The position numbers and the translations under genes were made by a program. A stretch of 64,000 bases of DNA from JACQHM01 sp964535215. GTDB lineage: Bacteria > Methylomirabilota > Methylomirabilia > Methylomirabilales > JACQHM01. The stretch's first letter is position 1. Every line of letters begins with the position of its first letter. Location of the stretch: NCBI GenBank assembly GCA_964535215.1, contig CAZHST010000013.1, positions 1 to 64,000 on the forward strand, written 5' to 3'. This document shows positions 39,904 through 48,577 of this stretch, piece after piece. The notes beneath the pieces are model-generated. The model saw nothing but the letters and a program-made list of their open reading frames with translations, searched no databases and was not told the DNA's origin.

Positions 39904-41049
39904 ATGCAACTTCAAGAGCTCCTTAGGCTAGCCGTTGAGCGAAGGGCTTCCGATCTCCATATCAAGGTTGGGTGTCCTCCGGTTCTCAGGCTCGATGAGA
40001 AGCTCACCCCTTTAAACGAACACCCCAAGTTTACCCAGGAGGATGTCCTCGCCATCGCCTCCAGCATCATGAATACGAAGCAGAAAGAGAAGTTTAAGGA
40101 GAAGACCGAGCTGGACCTGGCGTATAGCGTCCCGGGGCTCGGGCGGTTCAGGGCCAATATCTTCCAGCAGCGGGGGACCGTTGGGATTGTCCTCCGGATC
40201 ATCCCTATGAAGATCAGGTCCTTCGAGGAGCTGAACCTTCCCCCGGTCGTGGAGAAACTGGCCATGGAACCCCGGGGATTGCTCCTCGTGACGGGGACGA
40301 CGGGGAGCGGGAAGTCCACGACCCTGGCGGCAATGATCGATCACATCAACAACACCCGCTCGGGACACATCATCACCATCGAGGACCCCATCGAGTTCCT
40401 CCACCGGGACAAAAAGTGCCTGGTCAACCAGCGGGAGATTGGTGTAGATACCCCTTCCTTCTCCGAGGCCCTCCGCTCGGCCCTCAGACAGGATCCCGAT
40501 GTCATTTTGGTCGGGGAGATGCGAGACTTCGAGACGATCTCGACGGCCCTGGTGGCGGCGGAGACGGGTCATCTGGTCATGAGCACCCTCCACACCATCG
40601 ACGCGGCTGAGACCATCAATCGGATCATCTCGGTCTTTCCCCCGTATCAGCAAAAACAGGTCCGGCTTCAGCTTTCAGGGGTCCTGAAAGGGATCATCTC
40701 GCAACGCCTGATCCCGAGGGCGGACGGAAAGGGCCGGGTCCCGGCGGTGGAGGTGATGGTCTCGACAGCCACCATCCGGGAGTGCATTGTGGATCCTGAG
40801 AAGACAAGAAAGATCCCTGAATACATCGCGGCCGGAAGCTCCCAGTACGGGATGCAGACCTTTGATCAGTCCCTTTTAGGGCTCTACAGGCGAGGGCTCA
40901 TCACCTATGAGGAGGCCCTGCACTGGTCATCAAACCCGGATGACTTTGCCCTGCGGGTCCGGGGGATCGAATCAACGGCAGATCAGACCTGGGGGATGAC
41001 GTCTGAACCCCAACCGGCTCAAGGGGTTCCAGGTTTTCAGCGGATATGA
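39904..41049 (+). CDS. pilT: PilT, type IV pilus retraction ATPase
   Basis: A 381-residue hexameric AAA-type motor: Walker A GTTGSGKST (131-139), Asp box TIEDPIEF, Walker B PDVILVGEMRDFETI, His box ETGHLVMSTLHTIDA. It lacks the N-terminal extension and zinc tetracysteine of PilB, so retraction is the better call. The typical C-terminal AIRNLIRE motif is not exact (IRECIVDPEKT). Retraction drives twitching and DNA uptake. ATG 39904 with GGAGGTGACC upstream; an upstream in-frame start lacks family match. No other pilus gene is nearby. Overlaps recX by four bases. Confidence 0.93.
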   Translation: MQLQELLRLAVERRASDLHIKVGCPPVLRLDEKLTPLNEHPKFTQEDVLAIASSIMNTKQKEKFKEKTELDLAYSVPGLGRFRANIFQQRGTVGIVLRIIPMKIRSFEELNLPPVVEKLAMEPRGLLLVTGTTGSGKSTTLAAMIDHINNTRSGHIITIEDPIEFLHRDKKCLVNQREIGVDTPSFSEALRSALRQDPDVILVGEMRDFETISTALVAAETGHLVMSTLHTIDAAETINRIISVFPPYQQKQVRLQLSGVLKGIISQRLIPRADGKGRVPAVEVMVSTATIRECIVDPEKTRKIPEYIAAGSSQYGMQTFDQSLLGLYRRGLITYEEALHWSSNPDDFALRVRGIESTADQTWGMTSEPQPAQGVPGFQRI

Positions 41050-41558
41050 AGGGGCAAAAGGAGGACAGGGCTCAGGGGGTGGCCCTCAGGCTTCTGGCCA
41101 TCCGGGGAAGGACTGTCTCTGAGATGAAAGAGAGACTCCTCAAGAAGGGTTTCCTGCCAGAAGAGGTTGAGGAAACGCTGCATCGCCTTTTAGAACAAGG
41201 GTACTTGAATGATCAGCGCTTCGCCCTCGACTGGGCCAAGGGACGGTTGGCCAGGGCACCAGTCGGTCGGCAGAGGATCGCCTCTGAACTCAAAGCGAGA
41301 GGGGTTGGTGAGGCAGCGATCAGAAAGGCCCTGACGGAGGTCTATGCCCAGACCGACGAGTACCAGTTGGCCTCCAGAGCCGCTCTGCGGCGGCTTCCCT
41401 TCGTTCAGCGGCTTCCTTTGGAGAAACAACGACACCGGCTCTTCACTCATCTCCGACGGCTTGGGTTCTCGGCCTCAATAGCGTTGACCGTTCTGACAGA
41501 GCACCTGGGCAAGGCTTCTCCAGCAAGCGAGGAGCTGGCTGCTGATGACCTGCTCTGA
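41046..41558 (+). CDS. recX: RecX, regulator of RecA
   Basis: A 170-residue protein of three-helix repeats: RLLAIRGRTVSEMKERLLKKG, GYLNDQRFALDWAKGRL and the middle RQRIASELKARGVGEAAIRKAL are the RecX repeat pattern. RecX caps and modulates RecA filaments in the cytoplasm. recX is usually between recA and alaS; here alaS follows 25 bases later but pilT, not recA, precedes it with an ATGA overlap. Start ATG 41046. Confidence 0.88.
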   Translation: MKGQKEDRAQGVALRLLAIRGRTVSEMKERLLKKGFLPEEVEETLHRLLEQGYLNDQRFALDWAKGRLARAPVGRQRIASELKARGVGEAAIRKALTEVYAQTDEYQLASRAALRRLPFVQRLPLEKQRHRLFTHLRRLGFSASIALTVLTEHLGKASPASEELAADDLL

Positions 41559-41583
41559 GGGAAGGCTTTAGGGATACGGCACG

Positions 41584-44232
41584 ATGCGACGACTCTTAAG
41601 TGACGAACTTCGACGCACCTTCCTCCAGTTCTTTGCGAGACGGGGGCATACCATCGTCAGGAGTTCATCCCTGGTCCCTCAGGGGGATCCGACCCTCCTC
41701 TTTACCAATGCGGGGATGGTCCAGTTCAAGAACGTTTTCCTTGGCCTTGAGAAACGTCCGTACACGCGGGCCACCACCTGCCAGAAGTGTGTGAGAGCAG
41801 GAGGGAAGCATAACGACCTGGAGAATGTGGGCCGGACGGCCCGGCATCACACCTTCTTCGAGATGCTTGGGAACTTCTCCTTTGGCGATTACTTCAAAGC
41901 AGGGGCCATTGAATACGCCTGGGAGTTTCTCACGGGTGAGCTGGGGCTTCCCCCCGGGAAGCTCTGGATTACCATCTACAAGGATGACGATGAGAGCTTC
42001 CACCTTTGGCAGCGGATCGCCGGAATTCCCGAGGATAGGATCGTTCGACTGGGCGAGAAGGATAACTTCTGGGCCATGGGGGAAACCGGGCCCTGTGGCC
42101 CCTGTTCGGAGATCGTCATCGACCAAGGGCCAAGCGTTGGGTGCGGGAGGCCCACCTGCGACATCACATGTGACTGCGACCGGTTCCTGGAGCTTTGGAA
42201 CCTGGTCTTCATGCAGTTCCAACGGGAGGAGGATGGGAAGCTGATCCCCCTTCCAAAACCCAGCATTGATACCGGGGCAGGGCTGGAACGGCTGTCGGCT
42301 GTTCTCCAGGGGGTTTCTTCGAATTTCGACACGGATCTTTTAAGACCCCTGATTGCCACCATTGAAATGCTTTCGGGGAAGCGGTATGGTCAGGATGAGA
42401 AAACTGATATAGCTATGAGGGTTATTGCTGATCATGCCCGGGCTGTGACGTTCCTGGTGAGCGATGGGGTCCTTCCTTCCAACGAAGGGCGGGGTTATGT
42501 CCTCCGAAGGATCTTAAGACGGGCCCTTCGGCATGGGCGGTTGATCGGGTTGGAGGGACCGTTCCTGGCCCAGGTGACGGAACAGGTGGTCACCCTCATG
42601 AAGGAGGCTTACCCTGAGCTTGAGGAGACAAAAGACCGGATCGCGAAGGTGACCCGGTACGAAGAGGAGCGCTTCGAGCACACGTTGAATGGGGCCCTCC
42701 CCAGGTTCCTTGACCACCTAGCCGCCCTGAAGGACAGGAAGGGTGCGATCCTCTCGGGTGGGGATGCCTTCCGGTTCTATGATACCTATGGGCTTCCCCT
42801 GGACCTCCAGCAGGAGATCGCGAGCGAACAGGGGATCGAGGTAGACGAGGTCGGGTTCTCCCAGGAGCTTACGGCGCAACGGGAGCGGGCCAGGACCTAC
42901 TGGAAGACCCTGGGGGTCCAAGCTGCACCAGGCCTCTACAAGGATCTGGCCGGGCAATGGAAGGTTGAGTTTGTCGGCTATCATCAGCTTGAAGTCGAAG
43001 CGAAGGTTCTTGCCTTGGTGAAAGAGGGGGTCCCCAAGGCCTTCGCCGGACCTGGGGAAGAGGTGGAGGTCATCCTAAATCGGACCCCCTTCTACGCCGA
43101 GGGAGGCGGGCAGGTGGCGGATACGGGAACCCTCGTAGGGGATGAGGTCCTCGTGGAAGTCTTCCACGTAACCTCCCCATTCCCCCCTTTGATCGTCCAT
43201 CATGCCTTGGTCAAAAAGGGTAGCCTGACCCCAGGGCAGGTCCTCCTCGCCCGGGTGGCGCGCGAGAAGCGGAGGTTCACGGCTTGGAACCATACGGCCA
43301 CCCATCTGCTCCATGCCGCCCTTCGGCAGGTCTTGGGGGATCACGTCAAGCAGGCGGGCTCCCTTGTCGCCCCCGATCGTCTCCGTTTTGATTTCACCCA
43401 CTTTGGCCCTGTGAGGGACCGGGAGCTGGAGTGGGTCGAGGAGCTGGTCAACGAGAAGATCAACGAGAACCTTCCGGTCCGGGTGAAGGAAACAGCTCTG
43501 GAGGAGGCTTTAGCCACAGGGGCCCTCGCGTTTTTCGGCGACAAATATGGGGACTGGGTCCGGGTGGTCGAGATCGCCGATTTCAGCCGCGAGCTCTGCG
43601 GCGGCACCCATGTCAGCGCCACAGGGGAGATCGGGCTCTTCAAGGTGGTGGATGAGGGGGGGATCGCTGCTGGTATCCGCCGGGTCGAGGCCCTAACAGG
43701 GATGGGCCTCTACGACCACCTCAAGCGGCAGGAGCAGACGAGGCGCCGGCTGGAGGCGTTGCTTAAGGGAAGGGCAGAGGAGATTCCGGAGAAGCTGGAG
43801 CGGCTCCTGGCCCTCCTAAAGGAGAAGGAGCAGGAGATCGAACGGCTCAAAGGCCTTCTGGCCTCGCGGATGACCGAGGAGCTGCTCCAAAAGGCCAGGA
43901 CGGTGCGGGGGATTAAGGTGGCCATCGGGCGGGTGGACCTCTTCGACCATCGAGGGCTTCGGGAGCTGGCCGACCGCCTCCGCACCCGCTTGGGAAGTGG
44001 GGTGATTGTCCTGGGCTCCACCATAAACGGGAAGGTCGCCTGGGTAGTCGCCGTGACGCCAGATTTGACCTCGAAGGTCCATGCAGGGACCTTTGTTCGA
44101 GAGGTGGCCAAGCTCACCGGTGGAGGTGGGGGGGGGAAGGCCGATCTCGCTGAGGCGGGTGGGAAAGAGCCTGAAAAGCTCGACGAGGCCTTAGCCAAGG
44201 TCCCAAAGCTCTTAGAGCAGCTGTTAGGGTAA
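41584..44232 (+). CDS. alaS: Alanyl-tRNA synthetase
   Basis: A full-length 882-residue class II synthetase. Motif 1 FTNAGMVQFKNVFLG, the RATTCQKCVRAGGKHNDLENV segment (motif 2 region), motif 3 GAGLERLSAVLQG; editing domain with NHTATHLLHAALRQVLGDHV and CGGTHVSATGEIG for zinc binding; coiled coil (about 730-770) and C-Ala domain with GGGGGGKADLAEAGG. Charges tRNA-Ala and hydrolyses mischarged Ser/Gly. ATG 41584. Follows recX. Confidence 0.97.
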   Translation: MRRLLSDELRRTFLQFFARRGHTIVRSSSLVPQGDPTLLFTNAGMVQFKNVFLGLEKRPYTRATTCQKCVRAGGKHNDLENVGRTARHHTFFEMLGNFSFGDYFKAGAIEYAWEFLTGELGLPPGKLWITIYKDDDESFHLWQRIAGIPEDRIVRLGEKDNFWAMGETGPCGPCSEIVIDQGPSVGCGRPTCDITCDCDRFLELWNLVFMQFQREEDGKLIPLPKPSIDTGAGLERLSAVLQGVSSNFDTDLLRPLIATIEMLSGKRYGQDEKTDIAMRVIADHARAVTFLVSDGVLPSNEGRGYVLRRILRRALRHGRLIGLEGPFLAQVTEQVVTLMKEAYPELEETKDRIAKVTRYEEERFEHTLNGALPRFLDHLAALKDRKGAILSGGDAFRFYDTYGLPLDLQQEIASEQGIEVDEVGFSQELTAQRERARTYWKTLGVQAAPGLYKDLAGQWKVEFVGYHQLEVEAKVLALVKEGVPKAFAGPGEEVEVILNRTPFYAEGGGQVADTGTLVGDEVLVEVFHVTSPFPPLIVHHALVKKGSLTPGQVLLARVAREKRRFTAWNHTATHLLHAALRQVLGDHVKQAGSLVAPDRLRFDFTHFGPVRDRELEWVEELVNEKINENLPVRVKETALEEALATGALAFFGDKYGDWVRVVEIADFSRELCGGTHVSATGEIGLFKVVDEGGIAAGIRRVEALTGMGLYDHLKRQEQTRRRLEALLKGRAEEIPEKLERLLALLKEKEQEIERLKGLLASRMTEELLQKARTVRGIKVAIGRVDLFDHRGLRELADRLRTRLGSGVIVLGSTINGKVAWVVAVTPDLTSKVHAGTFVREVAKLTGGGGGGKADLAEAGGKEPEKLDEALAKVPKLLEQLLG

Positions 44233-44254
44233 ACTGACCGCTTCGGGGGGGGGT

Positions 44255-44926
44255 GTGGGGGGAATCGCCATTGCCCGGGAGGCAATCCCTTTCGTTTTCC
44301 CCTTGGTGGCCCTAGGCCTGCTTTTCCTTGTCTTACGGATGCCGGTCGGGGTTGTCCTGTCCCTTCTCCTCCTCGGGTTTGTCCTGTTTTTCTTCAGGGA
44401 TCCCGAGCGGAAGATCCCGAAGGGGAAAGGGCTGGTCATCGCCCCCGCCGATGGCCGGGTCATCGTCGTTGAACCGTATAAAGGGACGGAGATCCAAGGG
44501 AAGGGGCTCCAGCAGATCAGCATCTTCCTCTCCCTCTTGGATGTCCACATCAACAGGGCTCCTGTGAGCGGCCTGGTTGAGGCGATCCACTACAGCCCCG
44601 GTCGCTTTAAGCGGGCCTATGTCCCGGAGGCCTCCTGGGAGAACGAGCAAAACTTGATCCGTATTGCCTCACCGGGTGGGACCGTATGGATGAAACAAAT
44701 CGCCGGCTATCTGGCGAGGCGGATCGTCTGTCGGGTCAAACCCGGCCAACGGGTCGAGGCTGGAGAGCGCATAGGCTTGATCCGCTTTGGCTCCCGGGTG
44801 GACCTCCTCCTCCCCCGGCAAGCCATGGTCCAGGTCAAGGTGGGGGATCGGGTGAAAGCTGGGATCACAATTATCGCCCTCTTGCCCGGGAAGGGGGACG
44901 GGAGGGAAACGGTGGAGTCATCGTGA
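44255..44926 (+). CDS. psd: Phosphatidylserine decarboxylase proenzyme (short form)
   Basis: A 223-residue membrane-associated proenzyme: hydrophobic N-terminal hairpin (about 10-45), FFRDPERKIPKGKGLVIAPADGRV, ISIFLSLLDVHINRAPVSG, and the self-cleavage site RFGSRVDLLLP, where the serine becomes the pyruvoyl group. This is the short archaeal/bacterial type. Converts phosphatidylserine to phosphatidylethanolamine and directly precedes pssA, with GTGA overlap, so the two last steps of PE synthesis are coupled. Start GTG 44255 preceded by a G-rich stretch. Confidence 0.93.
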   Translation: MGGIAIAREAIPFVFPLVALGLLFLVLRMPVGVVLSLLLLGFVLFFFRDPERKIPKGKGLVIAPADGRVIVVEPYKGTEIQGKGLQQISIFLSLLDVHINRAPVSGLVEAIHYSPGRFKRAYVPEASWENEQNLIRIASPGGTVWMKQIAGYLARRIVCRVKPGQRVEAGERIGLIRFGSRVDLLLPRQAMVQVKVGDRVKAGITIIALLPGKGDGRETVESS

Positions 44927-45729
44927 AGGAGGCCTTTCAAAAGGAACAGGTCAAAAAGCGGATGAAGGGGGGGGTCTTTCTCCTCCCCAGTCTTTTTACC
45001 GTCGCAAATCTTTTGAGCGGTGTCTACGCCATCGTCGCTGTCTACAATGACGAGTATCTGAAGGCTGCCATCGCCATCCTGGTCGCCTTCATGCTGGACG
45101 GATTTGACGGGGCTATCGCCCGCTTGACCAACAGCCAGAGCGAGTTTGGCATCCAACTCGATTCCCTGGCCGACCTGGTTTCCTTCGGCGTCGCCCCGGC
45201 GATCCTGGCCTATGTGTGGGCCATCAAACCCTACGGCCAGGTCGCCTGGTTTTTTGAGGCCATCGTTCCAATGGCCCTCTTCGTGAGCTGCGCAGCCTTC
45301 CGGCTGGCCAGGTTTAACATCCAGACGACCAAGCTGGACAAGCGCTACTTCATCGGCCTCCCAAGCCCTGCAGCGGCCATGACCATTGCCTCTTTTGTCC
45401 TTCTCATCTTAGGGTCGCCTGCCGGGGATCGTTTCTCCCGGCAGGCGACCTCGGTCATTGTCATCATGATGGTCTACACCCTTTCCTTTCTCATGGTAAG
45501 CCGGCTCCGGTACCGGAGCCTGAAAGGGATCGAGATCAGGAGGAGACAACCTTTTGCCCTCCTCCTGGGCTTGACCTTGTTTCTGTTGCTTATCGCCTCA
45601 CAGCCTAGCGTTGTCCTCTTCGCTGGCTCGCTGGTCTATGCGGCCTCGGGCCCCTTCCGTCTCCTCTTCAGAAGGAAAGGGGTCCTGGAGGTCCCCCGGG
45701 AGCCCGTGGCAGGGGAACGGCAGGCCTGA
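44923..45729 (+). CDS. pssA: CDP-diacylglycerol-serine O-phosphatidyltransferase
   Basis: A 268-residue integral membrane enzyme with about eight hydrophobic segments. The CDP-alcohol phosphotransferase signature is DGFDGAIARL ... FGIQLDSLADLVSFG. Makes phosphatidylserine for the Psd enzyme upstream. I start at GTG 44923, which overlaps the psd stop and has GGAG five bases upstream; longer in-frame extension lies inside psd and has no family match. The last 30 residues are polar and variable. Confidence 0.93.
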   Translation: MKEAFQKEQVKKRMKGGVFLLPSLFTVANLLSGVYAIVAVYNDEYLKAAIAILVAFMLDGFDGAIARLTNSQSEFGIQLDSLADLVSFGVAPAILAYVWAIKPYGQVAWFFEAIVPMALFVSCAAFRLARFNIQTTKLDKRYFIGLPSPAAAMTIASFVLLILGSPAGDRFSRQATSVIVIMMVYTLSFLMVSRLRYRSLKGIEIRRRQPFALLLGLTLFLLLIASQPSVVLFAGSLVYAASGPFRLLFRRKGVLEVPREPVAGERQA

Positions 45730-45794
45730 GGGGATGGATTCTTCACAACTGATCATGATCCCTGCCGGGAGGCAGCGATTGACAGGAGGAAACC

Positions 45795-47336
45795 ATGGCA
45801 AGGAGAATCTTCATCTTTGATACTACCCTCCGGGATGGGGAGCAGTCGCCGGGTTACAGCATGAACACCCGGGAGAAGCTGGAGATGGCCAGGCAGCTCG
45901 CCCGCCTGAACGTGGATGTCATTGAAGCTGGCTTTCCCATCGCCTCGGAGGATGATTTTGAGGCGGTCAAGCTGATCGCTGAAACTATCAAAGGGGGTCC
46001 CATCATCGCGGGCTTGGCCCGGGCCAAGGATATTGACATTGACCGGGCCTGGGAAGCCTTGAGGTACGCCGATCGGGCCAGGATCCACACCTTCATCGCC
46101 ACGTCGGATATCCACATCCAGTACAAGCTGAAAAGCACCCGGGAGGAGGTCCTGGAAGCTGCCATCCGGGCGGTCAGGCGGGCCAGAGGGTACTGCGATG
46201 ACGTGGAGTTCTCGGCCGAGGATGCCTGCCGTTCTGACCAGGACTACCTCTGCAAGGTGGTGGAGGAGGCTGTCAAGGCTGGGGCCACGACCATCAACAT
46301 CCCGGACACCGTTGGCTACATCACCCCCTGGGAGTTCGCCGGGAGGATCCGGGATCTCATGAATCGGGTTCCAAACATCGATAAGGTTGTCGTGAGCGCC
46401 CACTGCCATAACGACCTGGGGTTGGCCGTCGCGAACTCCCTTGCGGCCATTCGAGAAGGGGCTGGCCAGGTGGAGTGCACCATCAACGGGATCGGGGAAC
46501 GGGCGGGCAACGCCTCCCTGGAGGAGATCGTCATGGCCTTGAAGACCCGCCGCGATCTCTTTGAGTGTGAGACGGGGATCAGGACCGAGGAGATCTACCG
46601 GACCTCGAAGCTCCTGCAGACCATTACAGGGATCTCCGTCCAGCCCAACAAGGCCATTGTGGGGGCCAACGCCTTCGCCCACGAGGCGGGGATCCACCAG
46701 CATGGCGTCCTCTCCCACAAACTGACCTACGAGATCATGACCCCCGAGTCCGTCGGGGTGCCGCAGAGCCGGTTGGTCCTGGGCAAGCACTCGGGACGCC
46801 ACGCCTTCAAGAAGCGCCTGGAGGAGCTGGGGATCGAGCTTACCGATGATGATCTGAACAAGGCCTTTGTCCGCTTCAAGGCCCTGGCCGATAAAAAGAA
46901 GGAGGTCTTCGATGAGGATCTTCTCGCCATCATCGAAGAGGAGGTCCTGACAGCCGGCGAGACCTACGTCCTGGAGCACCTCCAGTTTTTGAGCGGCACC
47001 GGCATGATCCCCACGGCCACGGTCAGACTCCGAAAACACGATGAGATCCTCCAGGAGTCGGGATGGGGGGATGGCCCGGTGGATGCCGCCTACAAGGCCA
47101 TTGATTTGATGACCAAGATGCCAGGGCGACTCAAGGATTACGGCATCCGTTCGGTGACAGCCGGCAAAGATGCCCTGGGCGAGGTGGTGGTCTCCGTCGA
47201 GTTCGACGGCCAGACGGTTGTGGGCCGGGGGACCTCCACGGATGTTATTGAGGCGAGCGTCAAGGCTTATCTGAACGCCATCAACAAGGCAGTGGTCAGG
47301 CGCTCGAAGCCAAGGATTACCACCGAGCGCGTGTAA
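45795..47336 (+). CDS. leuA: 2-Isopropylmalate synthase
   Basis: A 513-residue enzyme for the first committed step of leucine synthesis (acetyl-CoA plus 2-oxoisovalerate). TIM barrel (1-270) with FDTTLRDGEQSPG, VSAHCHNDLGLAVANSLAAI (metal ligands His), GIGERAGNASLEE; then the linker and C-terminal LeuA dimer domain for leucine feedback (about 390-513, GTGMIPTATVRL). ATG 45795, ACAGGAGGAAACC upstream. leuB and leuCD are not in the window. Supplied by the ilv genes 10 kb downstream. Confidence 0.96.
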   Translation: MARRIFIFDTTLRDGEQSPGYSMNTREKLEMARQLARLNVDVIEAGFPIASEDDFEAVKLIAETIKGGPIIAGLARAKDIDIDRAWEALRYADRARIHTFIATSDIHIQYKLKSTREEVLEAAIRAVRRARGYCDDVEFSAEDACRSDQDYLCKVVEEAVKAGATTINIPDTVGYITPWEFAGRIRDLMNRVPNIDKVVVSAHCHNDLGLAVANSLAAIREGAGQVECTINGIGERAGNASLEEIVMALKTRRDLFECETGIRTEEIYRTSKLLQTITGISVQPNKAIVGANAFAHEAGIHQHGVLSHKLTYEIMTPESVGVPQSRLVLGKHSGRHAFKKRLEELGIELTDDDLNKAFVRFKALADKKKEVFDEDLLAIIEEEVLTAGETYVLEHLQFLSGTGMIPTATVRLRKHDEILQESGWGDGPVDAAYKAIDLMTKMPGRLKDYGIRSVTAGKDALGEVVVSVEFDGQTVVGRGTSTDVIEASVKAYLNAINKAVVRRSKPRITTERV

Positions 47337-47354
47337 CGGCCGGTGCGAGAGACA

Positions 47355-47381
47355 CGGGCGGGGGTCTAAGACCTCCGCCCG
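47355..47381 (+). other. Strong intergenic hairpin between leuA and asd
   Basis: Twelve-base arms CGGGCGGGGGTC and GACCTCCGCCCG (one G-T pair) closing a TAA loop. The following bases are GATTCTCAT, without a T-run, so it is not a standard intrinsic terminator. It could pause or partly terminate transcription or set mRNA ends between leuA and asd. Confidence 0.5.
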
Positions 47382-47498
47382 GATTCTCATACCGAAGCGC
47401 TTTCATCCCGGGGTGCGGGGAGGCTTCTGACCGGATCGAGAGGGGTACTCCCGCGAAGGAGAGGGAACCGTCGCAACCGGCACAAGAGAAGGCGTAAG

Positions 47499-48521
47499 AT
47501 GGGAAAGACATACCGTGTAGCCGTGGTAGGAGCAACGGGAGCCGTGGGGCAAACGATGCTCCAGATTTTGGAGGAGCGGAACTTCCCGGTCAGCGGGATC
47601 AGACTCTTGGCATCCGAGCGCTCCGAGGGCAAGGTCGTGAAGTTCCAAGGGGAGGAGGTCAAGGTGGAGCGGCTTACCGAGACCTCTTTCCGGGGGATCG
47701 ATATTGCCCTCTTCTCGGCAGGGGCTTCCCGGAGCAAGGAGTTTGTCCCCATCGCTGTACAGACGGGGGCGGTGGTCATCGATAACAGTTCGGCCTTCCG
47801 GATGGACCCAGATGTACCACTGGTCGTTCCCGAGATCAACCCCCATGCCATCAGTTTGGTCGAGAAACGGGGGATCGTGGCGAATCCCAACTGCACGACG
47901 ACGGTCCTGGTCATGGCCTTAAAGCCCCTCCACACCTATGGCGGTGTGACCCGGGTCGTGGCGACCAGCTTCCAAGCTGTCTCCGGGGCCGGGGCCCGGG
48001 CCGTCGAGGAGCTCCGGATCCAGACCCTGGCCTGGACAAAGGGGGAGACCCTGACGCCTCGGGTCTTTCCCCACCCGATTGCCTTCAACGTGATCCCCCA
48101 TATTGACCTCTTCCACGAGAATGGCTATACGAAGGAGGAGCTGAAACTCGTGTACGAGACGAGGAAGATCTTGGAGGACGAGGAGATCAGGGTTTCACCG
48201 ACGACGGTCAGGGTCCCGGTTTTCACCGCCCATTCGATCTCCGTCAGTGTGGAGACCAAACGACCGATCACCCGTGGGGAGGCCCTGGAACTTTTCGGAA
48301 AGATGCCGGGTCTCCAAGTCCTGGACGATCCGGGACGGAACCTCTACCCTATGCCCCTCCTGGCCGCCGGCCGGGACGACTGCTATGTCGGCCGGATCCG
48401 GCAGGATCTCTTCCAGGACAACGTCTTGAACTTCTGGATCGTAGGGGACCAGCTTCGAAAGGGAGCAGCGCTCAATGCCGTCCAGATCGCCGAGCTCCTT
48501 CTGGACCGGCACCTGTTATAG
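47499..48521 (+). CDS. asd: Aspartate-semialdehyde dehydrogenase
   Basis: A 340-residue NADPH enzyme: nucleotide-binding GATGAVGQTML, substrate loop FSAGASRSKEF, active-site C132 in NPNCTTTVLVMAL, and the catalytic His in VPVFTAHSISV. Reduces aspartyl phosphate to the semialdehyde, feeding lysine, threonine, methionine and cell-wall diaminopimelate. Start ATG 47499, with GAGAAGGCG upstream. Follows leuA after a 162-base gap holding the hairpin. Confidence 0.95.
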   Translation: MGKTYRVAVVGATGAVGQTMLQILEERNFPVSGIRLLASERSEGKVVKFQGEEVKVERLTETSFRGIDIALFSAGASRSKEFVPIAVQTGAVVIDNSSAFRMDPDVPLVVPEINPHAISLVEKRGIVANPNCTTTVLVMALKPLHTYGGVTRVVATSFQAVSGAGARAVEELRIQTLAWTKGETLTPRVFPHPIAFNVIPHIDLFHENGYTKEELKLVYETRKILEDEEIRVSPTTVRVPVFTAHSISVSVETKRPITRGEALELFGKMPGLQVLDDPGRNLYPMPLLAAGRDDCYVGRIRQDLFQDNVLNFWIVGDQLRKGAALNAVQIAELLLDRHLL

Positions 48522-48577
48522 AGGAAGCAGGAGTCCGATCCGGGGGTCTTCTCTCTGCCTCTCATGGATGAGGAACG

